From positions 1-38,858 of the forward strand of contig NZ_JANIBL010000025.1 of the NCBI RefSeq assembly GCF_024505055.1: a stretch of 38,858 nucleotides of DNA, given 5' to 3'. The stretch is from Methylomonas rosea (GTDB taxonomy: Bacteria > Pseudomonadota > Gammaproteobacteria > Methylococcales > Methylomonadaceae). Numbering within the stretch: position 1 is the stretch's first letter; each line of letters begins with the position of its first letter. Below the pieces are notes generated by a model. That model saw only the letters and a list, made by a program, of their open reading frames with translations, was not told the origin of the DNA and searched no databases. Position numbers and translations under genes: made by a program. Of this stretch, positions 33,685 through 38,858 are shown in pieces.

Positions 33685-35474
33685 TGAAGCTAGGTGAGAA
33701 TGCAGGATTGCTTCGGCCCTTAACTGCCGTTCGCCCTGTACCTGGCGAACGGCACACACCCATTTTTCGTAAGGTCAGGCTGGTAAAAATCGCGGCAGGC
33801 TTAGGCATCGGTTTGACATTGAACACAGCCGTGCAGGCAGGACTTTCCCCCGTGATCAGCTTCAGCGGGTATCACAGCCATCAAGTCAACGTCGATGCCG
33901 GTGGTCAAAACATCGTTGGCGATAAAGGCAACGAACCGACGCTGGCCGTGAATCCTCTGAATCCCGCCAATATCGTCGTGGGCTGGCGCAGGTTCGATTC
34001 GCCGCCCACGGCCGTCAAACACGGCGGCTATGCCTATAGCTTCGACGGCGGTGCCAGTTGGGCGACCGGCATGCTGCCGGCCTTACCGCAGCAAACCCGT
34101 ACCGACCCGGTGCTGGAGGTCGATGCCCAGGGCAATTTTTATTACCAGTCTCTGGCGGTATCGGATAGCACGTCGGTGTTTAAATCCAGCGACGGCGGCG
34201 TGACTTGGTCGGAGCCGGTGTATCAGTTTAAAGGCGACAAGAATTGGCTGGTCATCGATAAAACCGGCGGCCCTAGCGACGGCCATATCTACAGTACCTG
34301 GCGGCGGCCGGCCGACAGTAACCCCGATCCCAACTATGTACCCAAATATTTCATCCGTTCCACGGACGGCGGCTTGAGTTATCAGGAACCGGACACGGCA
34401 TTGCCGGTGGCAAACTTCGGTTTCGGCCGGCTGGCTATCGGTCCGGACGGCGAGGTTTACTTGTTTGGTGTCGATGAAACGATTTTGTCCGTTAATGCTT
34501 TGGGAATCGTGCGTAGCGGCCATTATTTCCTGAAATCGATTGATGCCAAAGATCCCGCCGCTTCACCCACCTTTAGCGCGCAAAAGGTCGATATGGGCGG
34601 CAACAGCATGATGTTCCTGTCACCGAGCTTGCAGTTGCCCAATCCGCTGGGCGGCGACGGCGATGTGCAAATTGCCGCCGACCAATCAGCCGGGCCATTG
34701 CGCGGTAATATTTACTTGATGGCACACGTCACGCCCTACGCTTGGCAAACGGGCGACGATCCGCAGGATATTCATTTCGTGCGGAGCAGCGACGGCGGCG
34801 CCACTTGGTCGGTACCGGTACGCGTGAATGACGACCCACCCGGTGCCAATGCATATCAATGGTTTCCGATGCTAGGCGTGGCGGCCAACTCCCGTATCGA
34901 CGCGGTGTGGTACGACACCCGCAACGGCAGCGGCAGTGCGCCGTATCGCTATTCCCAACTTTACTACGCCTACTCCTGGGATGGCGGCGCGACCTGGAGC
35001 AAAAACCAGGCGGTCACACCCGTGTTCAATACTCATCTGCCGTATAACGTGGTGAACGGCGAGGAGCGGCAAAGCGACAAAATGGGCGATTACACTCAGT
35101 TAGTCTCGGACGCCAACGGCGCGCACATCGCCTACACCGCCACCTATAACGGCGAACAGGATGTGTATTACCTGAACGTGTTTCCGGATTGCAATAACAA
35201 CGGCAAATCGGATGTGCTGGATATTCAAAACCGGCTCAGCGGCGATACCAACCTGAATAATCTGCCGGATAGCTGCGAGAACATCTCGGTAACCGGCGAC
35301 CTGGACGGCGACCGGGATGTCGATCAATTGGATTTGAACGTGGTTGTCGCGGCACGCAACAAGGCGGCTTCCGGTGTTAATGATCCGCGCGATCTGGATA
35401 AAAACGGCGTGATCAATGCGTTGGATGTGCGCAAGCTGACTTTGCTGTGTACGCGGTCGCGTTGCGCAGTTTAA
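33684..35474 (+). CDS. Secreted Asp-box (BNR) protein with C-terminal dockerin
   Basis: This 596-aa exported protein starts at the ATG overlapping the previous stop by one base, with AGGA upstream; a GTG one codon earlier is possible. An N-terminal stretch is encoded partly by a palindrome (33725-33754), then comes the signal-peptide core VKIAAGLGIGLTLNTAVQA. The main domain has five Asp-box motifs (SFDGGASW, SSDGGVTW, STDGGLSY, SSDGGATW, SWDGGATW), typical of beta-propellers of the sialidase/BNR fold; catalytic activity is not shown. A calcium-binding-like DCNNNGKSDVLD segment precedes a type-I-like dockerin with two 12-residue loops, DLDGDRDVDQLD (539-550) and DLDKNGVINALD (570-581). It lacks a CTERM tail, and the next gene encodes a cohesin-like protein with one. 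Confidence 0.85.
   Translation: MKLGENAGLLRPLTAVRPVPGERHTPIFRKVRLVKIAAGLGIGLTLNTAVQAGLSPVISFSGYHSHQVNVDAGGQNIVGDKGNEPTLAVNPLNPANIVVGWRRFDSPPTAVKHGGYAYSFDGGASWATGMLPALPQQTRTDPVLEVDAQGNFYYQSLAVSDSTSVFKSSDGGVTWSEPVYQFKGDKNWLVIDKTGGPSDGHIYSTWRRPADSNPDPNYVPKYFIRSTDGGLSYQEPDTALPVANFGFGRLAIGPDGEVYLFGVDETILSVNALGIVRSGHYFLKSIDAKDPAASPTFSAQKVDMGGNSMMFLSPSLQLPNPLGGDGDVQIAADQSAGPLRGNIYLMAHVTPYAWQTGDDPQDIHFVRSSDGGATWSVPVRVNDDPPGANAYQWFPMLGVAANSRIDAVWYDTRNGSGSAPYRYSQLYYAYSWDGGATWSKNQAVTPVFNTHLPYNVVNGEERQSDKMGDYTQLVSDANGAHIAYTATYNGEQDVYYLNVFPDCNNNGKSDVLDIQNRLSGDTNLNNLPDSCENISVTGDLDGDRDVDQLDLNVVVAARNKAASGVNDPRDLDKNGVINALDVRKLTLLCTRSRCAV
33725..33754. repeat. Palindromic repeat inside the Asp-box gene
   Basis: TGCCGTTCGCC at 33725-33735 is the exact reverse complement of 33744-33754, with an 8-nt loop. 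It encodes part of the region before the signal-peptide core and keeps the frame. Confidence 0.65.
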
Positions 35475-35542
35475 GTGGGCTTGACCCAAACGGCCGGTAG
35501 TCGACTTTTCCAGCCGGACTTACGAATCGAGATTGTTCCGTC

Positions 35543-35562
35543 ATTCCCGCGCACGCGGGAAT
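35543..35562. repeat. REP-like palindrome before the cohesin gene
   Basis: ATTCCCGCG and CGCGGGAAT flank CA, a perfect palindrome, 26 bases before the next start codon. The unit resembles the inner hairpins of the MITE-like element. Confidence 0.65.
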
Positions 35563-35588
35563 CCAGAATGCCGAATATAGGACTAACA

Positions 35589-36173
35589 ATGATGATTAAA
35601 CAACTAAAAGCCGCCATTGCCGGCATTGCCTTATGCGCGGCCAGCGGCGTTGCCGATGCTGCCATTGATTTACATTTTGCGCCGCTTAACCAAGCCGCCG
35701 ACGCCATCGAGATCGGCCTGAGCATCTCCGGCTTGGGTGACGACGCTTTGGCAACGTATGATTTTAATATTCAGTTCGACCCAACACACTTGGCGTTCTC
35801 CAGCGTGGCCTTCGGCGATCCGTTTTTGGGCGACGAACTGGATGTGTTTAATTTGGGTGGAAACAGTGTTGCCGCCGATTTGCTTGCGCCCGGTGTGCTG
35901 AACCTATTCGAGTCCTCATTGGACGACGCGGCGGATTTACAAGCCCTGCAAGCCAATAGCTTTACGCTGGCGATTATCCGCTTCAACTTGCTGAGCAGCG
36001 GTAGCAGTCAGCTTGATTTTTTGATTAACAGTTTGGCGGATGCCGGTGGCGATGGCTTGTCGGCAAATACAGCGCCGCTCACCGTCAACACGGTCGCCGC
36101 CGTGCCGTTGCCGGGGATGTTTTGGCCGATGGTTGGTGGGTTGTTGGTGGTGTTGAAGCGGCGTAGGAGTTAG
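35589..36173 (+). CDS. Cohesin-like domain protein with CTERM sorting tail
   Basis: This small exported protein (194 aa) has a signal peptide (LKAAIAGIALCAASGVADA), a domain of about 140 residues, and the tail VPLPGMFW, MVGGLLVVL, KRRRS. The domain resembles cohesins: IEIGLSISGLGDD, then ATYDFNIQFDPTHLAFSSV (the usual strand pair with FDP), a GDPFLGD turn, and FTLAIIRFNLLSSG near its end. Cohesins bind dockerins, and the gene just upstream ends in a dockerin, so this protein is a candidate surface receptor for it. The start is ATG at 35589 with AGGA upstream; the open frame to 35475 crosses the palindrome and is not needed. The cohesin call is by eye; a structural search is the test. Confidence 0.75.
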   Translation: MMIKQLKAAIAGIALCAASGVADAAIDLHFAPLNQAADAIEIGLSISGLGDDALATYDFNIQFDPTHLAFSSVAFGDPFLGDELDVFNLGGNSVAADLLAPGVLNLFESSLDDAADLQALQANSFTLAIIRFNLLSSGSSQLDFLINSLADAGGDGLSANTAPLTVNTVAAVPLPGMFWPMVGGLLVVLKRRRS

Positions 36174-36219
36174 TCAATTTAGCCTAGATGAAGCGAAGCG
36201 TAATCCGGGAGACAATTCG

Positions 36220-36354
36220 GTGAATAACCTAGATTGGATTGAACTTCATACTGGCTTGTTGCGAAGCACGTGTTTGGATGATATACGGAAACTTTATAAT
36301 TACTTGTTAGAACTTACATGCTCGGACTACCTGAATCCTCTCTCGGCGCTGTAA
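36220..36354 (+). CDS. Possible 44-codon small ORF overlapping the next gene
   Basis: A GTG at 36220 with GGGAG eight bases upstream opens a 44-aa frame (NNLDWIELHTGLLRS onward) that ends inside the following gene, overlapping it by 37 bases. The composition looks protein-like. It might be a leader or a coupled partner of the gene at 36318, which lacks a ribosome-binding site of its own. Support is weak. Confidence 0.3.
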   Translation: MNNLDWIELHTGLLRSTCLDDIRKLYNYLLELTCSDYLNPLSAL

Positions 36355-36866
36355 TCGCTGCAACTATTGCAGGTGTCGTTTCATTGCTTAGTCTAATCGT
36401 GAGCAAGGAGCAAAAGGTCTCGGATTTTCGCCAGGCCTGGATTGATGCTCTTCGTTTGGAATTATCTACAGTAATTACTCACGCGATGTCGTTGCAAGGT
36501 TTATCAACCACAGAGATTAAAGATTCCTCCGACGCCTGGATCAAATCACACGGCGACTTTATTGAGATCAACAAGGCGATTACAACAATAAGGCTACGCC
36601 TCAATCCAGAAGAACCTGAATGCAAAGCCATTCTTTTGCAATTAAGTGAACTTGAAGTCACTTTTCGTACTTTCCCAATACCCAATCAAAAAATTTGTGA
36701 CATTGAAGCAGACATCATTAAGCACTCGATAACGTTGCTAAAAAATGAATGGGTGCGAGTTAAGAAAGGCGAACGGGTCTACAAGATAGCAAGGCTCATA
36801 GCCACATTCATTGTAGTCATCGGTTCAGCGCTTGTTTTTGTAGGTTATGCGCGCAACCCGTTCTAA
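36318..36866 (+). CDS. Hypothetical protein with N- and C-terminal membrane helices
   Basis: I do not recognise a named family. The 182-aa protein has an N-terminal helix (SSLGAVIAATIAGVVSLLSLIV) and a C-terminal helix (LIATFIVVIGSALVFVGYA). Between them is an about 115-residue charged alpha-helical domain (SKEQKVSDFRQAWIDALRLE, RLRLNPEEPECKAILLQLSE). Both ends would be in the membrane, with the middle probably cytoplasmic. Base composition is visibly more AT-rich than its neighbours, and a half palindrome lies just upstream, so it may be acquired. The SKEQKVSDFRQAWIDALR segment recurs in uncharacterised membrane proteins as I recall, without function. Confidence 0.7.
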   Translation: MLGLPESSLGAVIAATIAGVVSLLSLIVSKEQKVSDFRQAWIDALRLELSTVITHAMSLQGLSTTEIKDSSDAWIKSHGDFIEINKAITTIRLRLNPEEPECKAILLQLSELEVTFRTFPIPNQKICDIEADIIKHSITLLKNEWVRVKKGERVYKIARLIATFIVVIGSALVFVGYARNPF

Positions 36867-36929
36867 CAATCCAGTCAATCGGACAGCACTAGCCGCTTAT
36901 TCCCTGTATGTGATGCAATCAGCCCCGTG

Positions 36930-36959
36930 GTTCAGGGTGCGCGGTAGCGTTCCCTGACC
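36930..36959. repeat. Imperfect hairpin after the hypothetical gene
   Basis: TCAGGG at 36932-36937 pairs with CCCTGA at 36952-36957, extended by GG/CC with one bulge and by a GCGC/GCGT inner stem. It lies between convergent genes and may help terminate transcription. Confidence 0.4.
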
Positions 36960-36982
36960 TATCCAAAAGCTATTATTGAAAT

Positions 36983-37012
36983 GTCACATAACCCCTTAGG
37001 CGGCAATGTGAC
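36983..37012. terminator. Possible bidirectional terminator hairpin
   Basis: GTCACAT at 36983-36989 and ATGTGAC at 37006-37012 form a 7-bp stem with an inner CC/GG pairing, 20 bases after the ubiH stop on the minus strand. T-runs are weak on both sides. Confidence 0.35.
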
Positions 37013-37032
37013 CTACGTTTGCTGATTTGGAG

Positions 37033-38247
37033 TTATTCCCGATCACCCAATTTAGGCAAGCGACCCGCCAAACCCATCGCATGTCGCGTCAGTAGTTGTT
37101 TAGCGAAGGGCAGGTGGTCCAGCAAGGTCAGGCCGGCGTTGCGGACGGCGGCTAGCGGTAGATTGTCGTTGGAGAATAGTTTCACCACGCTGTTGGTAAA
37201 GCCTATGGTTTTGCCGTGATCTTGTTGACGTTGCCGGCTGTAGTTTTTCAGCAGGCGGGCGTCGCCCAAATCGCCGTGCTGCTCGTGTTGGTCTAGCAGC
37301 ATTTCCGCCAGTAAGGCCACATCGCGTATACCCAGGTTAAAACCTTGGCCGGCCACCGGATGCAATTGGTGCACGGCGTTGCCGATGATGACGGTGCGAC
37401 CGGAGACCATGCTTTCGGCGCGGATCAGGCTCAAGGGAAACGCCCGGCGCGGTGCGGCCAGTTTCAGTTCGCCCAAGCGGTAACCGAAGCAGTTTTGCAG
37501 CTCTGCAAGAAATTCGCGGTCGCTGACGTTAATCAGGGTTTCGGCTTGTTCGTGAGTGCGCGTCCACACCACCGCCGATTGTTTACCCGCCACCGGCAGC
37601 AAGGCCAGCGGACCGAATTCGGTAAAGCGTTCGAAGGCGATATTGCGATGCGGCAGCGCCGATTGCACGGTGGTCACCAGCGCGGTTTGCCCGTATTCGG
37701 TGACTTGCTGCGGTATTTCCAGCAGCTTGCGTACCGTGGAATTACCGCCGTCCGCACCGACCAGCAATTGCGCGCTGACGTTCAAGGAACTTCCGTCATG
37801 CTGTTTCAAGCTGACGTTAATTGCATCGCGGCCAGACATTAAACCGGCCACCCGAGTCTGATACAGGCAAACGGTGTCGGTCTTTTCGACCAGATCGGCC
37901 ATGTGTTGTTCGATGTCGCGGGCGACGATCACATAACCCAAGGCTTCCACACCCTGATCTTCAGCCGCCAGCCGGGTTTTCCCAAAATGGCCGCGATCCG
38001 AGACGTGGATGTGTTTGATGGCGGTGGCTTTATCGGCCACGCCGCGCCAAGCGCCCAAGTCGTTGAGCAGTTCCACGGTGCCGGCTGCCAAAGCCAAGGC
38101 ACGGTCTCCAGCTGGCGAGTGGCGCAGTTGTTCGCGGCTATTTGCTTCGACCAAGGCGATCTTCAAGCCACTGTTTTTTAGCGCCAGGGCCAGACAGTTA
38201 CCGGCCAGGCCGGCGCCGACAATGATCAGGTCGAAATCGTGTTGCAT
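37033..38247 (-). CDS. ubiH: UbiH-type FAD-dependent ubiquinone biosynthesis hydroxylase
   Basis: This 404-aa aromatic-ring hydroxylase is of the UbiH/UbiF/VisC/COQ6 family, a flavin monooxygenase acting on a polyprenylphenol intermediate of ubiquinone synthesis. It has the Rossmann motif IIVGAGLAGNCLAL (GAGLAG 11-16), an ARDIEQHM segment, the NAD(P)H/FAD motif GADGGNSTVRK, and the second FAD motif GNAVHQLHPVAGQGFNLGIRD. Upstream on the same strand lies the end of pepP; pepP-ubiH-ubiI is the common gammaproteobacterial order, which favours UbiH over UbiF or UbiI. The next gene (ubiI) is not downstream here. The start is five bases after the DUF2442 stop. Confidence 0.87.
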   Translation of the reverse strand: MQHDFDLIIVGAGLAGNCLALALKNSGLKIALVEANSREQLRHSPAGDRALALAAGTVELLNDLGAWRGVADKATAIKHIHVSDRGHFGKTRLAAEDQGVEALGYVIVARDIEQHMADLVEKTDTVCLYQTRVAGLMSGRDAINVSLKQHDGSSLNVSAQLLVGADGGNSTVRKLLEIPQQVTEYGQTALVTTVQSALPHRNIAFERFTEFGPLALLPVAGKQSAVVWTRTHEQAETLINVSDREFLAELQNCFGYRLGELKLAAPRRAFPLSLIRAESMVSGRTVIIGNAVHQLHPVAGQGFNLGIRDVALLAEMLLDQHEQHGDLGDARLLKNYSRQRQQDHGKTIGFTNSVVKLFSNDNLPLAAVRNAGLTLLDHLPFAKQLLTRHAMGLAGRLPKLGDRE

Positions 38248-38252
38248 CTGTT

Positions 38253-38489
38253 TTAGCCTAGTGCTATTGATCGGTCATAAAGCGTTTCCGGCGCGACATC
38301 CAGGTCACCTGGCCAACACACGGTACCCAGTCCGACATAGGCTTGATCGAATAAAGCGCGGTCCTTAAGTTTAATGAAAACGCCTTTGTTCAGATAAGGG
38401 GACATGTCGAACAAGCGGTGTTCGCCGGTATCGAACCAAAGTTCCAGCTTGTAGTTGTCTTTAGGTAGTACCTGAATCACGGATTCCAT
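38253..38489 (-). CDS. DUF2442 protein
   Basis: This 78-aa protein matches the DUF2442 pattern: a short beta-rich N terminus (LPKDNYKLELWFDTGEHRLFD), MSPYL, then FIKLKDRALFDQAYVGLGTVCWPGDLDVAPETLYD. DUF2442 proteins commonly occur with DUF4160 proteins in pairs suspected to be toxin-antitoxin-like or a DNA-binding partner system; no function is proven. It follows the DUF4160 gene by 12 bases and precedes ubiH by five. Confidence 0.85.
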   Translation of the reverse strand: MESVIQVLPKDNYKLELWFDTGEHRLFDMSPYLNKGVFIKLKDRALFDQAYVGLGTVCWPGDLDVAPETLYDRSIALG

Positions 38490-38501
38490 AATGACCTTCC
38501 T

Positions 38502-38771
38502 TTAGCGTAAAGGATCGATAGGGAAGAGCTTTTCACCATTGATCGCCAAGCTCCAATCGGCTAGCAAAGATTCCCGATGAATTTCAATCCAGGCCTGTAC
38601 CAGCCTGGATTTGGCAACCGGCAGGTCGCCGCCAAGTAATGCGCCGTCGGCTATGGAGAACGAAGCATTGTAGTCTTGATATTTGGCGTGGATGTGCGGA
38701 AGTTTATGGCGTTCATCGTCGAAGAAATACATACAAATGACGATGCCATAAAACATACTGATGGTGGGCAT
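38502..38771 (-). CDS. DUF4160 protein
   Basis: This 89-aa protein has the DUF4160 signature: PTISMFYGIVICMYFFDDERHKLPHIHAKY split across residues 2-31, the conserved HIHA-type motif, and an C-terminal helix with AWIEIHRESLLADW. It usually precedes a DUF2442 gene, as here. The pair sits between pepP and ubiH, 19 bases after the pepP stop, so it would be read through from pepP. Biochemical role unknown. Confidence 0.85.
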   Translation of the reverse strand: MPTISMFYGIVICMYFFDDERHKLPHIHAKYQDYNASFSIADGALLGGDLPVAKSRLVQAWIEIHRESLLADWSLAINGEKLFPIDPLR

Positions 38772-38790
38772 ATCGAATGTCTCCGCCTTG

Positions 38791-38858
38791 CTAGCTCGAT
38801 TGCATTAACGCTTCGATGGCTTCTATCGACTTTGGCACGTTGCTGGTCAGGATCTCGT
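38791..38858 (-). CDS. pepP: Xaa-Pro aminopeptidase PepP, last codons only
   Basis: The minus strand is open from the window edge to a TAG at 38791-38793 and encodes EILTSNVPKSIEAIEALMQSS. The pattern (E.LT..VPK..E.IEALM) matches the C terminus of gammaproteobacterial PepP, which removes N-terminal residues before proline. The gene order with ubiH supports it. Only 21 codons are visible. Confidence 0.6.
   Translation of the reverse strand, partial: EILTSNVPKSIEAIEALMQSS

Noticed and set aside
1..38858. CRISPR arrays, tRNA or rRNA genes, phage or transposase genes
   Set aside because: No regularly spaced repeats, no tRNA-like cloverleaf and no transposase or integrase frame were seen.

Overview
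The window looks like chromosomal DNA of a moderately GC-rich gammaproteobacterium. The evidence is FecI/FecR/FecA iron-uptake clusters, a pepP-ubiH gene order, CysD/CysN sulfate activation, and proteins with VPLPA/PEP-CTERM-type sorting tails. The mix (DabAB, several TonB receptors, CTERM surface proteins, many short palindromic repeats) would suit a Methylococcales methanotroph such as Methylomonas. That is an impression: no methane-oxidation gene is present.

Layout. (1) 1-9765 (+): two related iron-uptake clusters. A 5'-truncated fecR is followed by a TonB-dependent receptor (TBDR), a PepSY membrane protein that may be a ferric-siderophore reductase, and then a full fecI-fecR-TBDR set. (2) 10037-17125 (-): a compact operon transcribed dabB-dabA-cysD-cysN-marC, combining a DAB inorganic-carbon pump with ATP sulfurylase. 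A divergent LysR regulator lies at 17314. (3) 18592-25681: an unrecognised 516-aa putative lipoprotein (+), then on the minus strand a GH17-type membrane glucan enzyme, a transglutaminase-like protein, a CorC/HlyC-type CBS protein and an Fe(II)/2-oxoglutarate oxygenase. (4) 26015-30486 (+): a third fecI-fecR-TBDR cluster. (5) 30762-36173 (+): a surface-protein operon. A GEMM-I-like cyclic-dinucleotide riboswitch precedes three tandem related CTERM proteins, then an Asp-box (BNR) protein ending in a dockerin, then a small CTERM-tailed protein that looks like a cohesin. (6) 36220-36866 (+): a small hypothetical membrane protein, possibly with a 44-codon leader ORF. (7) 37033-38858 (-): the 3' end of pepP, a DUF4160-DUF2442 pair, and ubiH.

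The most interesting part is region 5. The sequence suggests a secreted Asp-box protein held on the cell surface by a dockerin-cohesin contact, with the cohesin anchored by an exosortase-type signal and the operon switched by a cyclic dinucleotide. Palindromic repeats lie at or inside the 5' ends of three of its genes. In two of them the repeat is translated in frame and lengthens the region before the signal-peptide core. A related about 117-bp inverted-repeat element lies in the fecR-TBDR gap of cluster 2, and a degenerate half copy in that of cluster 3.

Limits: all calls come from reading the sequence by eye. No database search, structure prediction or RNA folding was run, and many start codons are uncertain.
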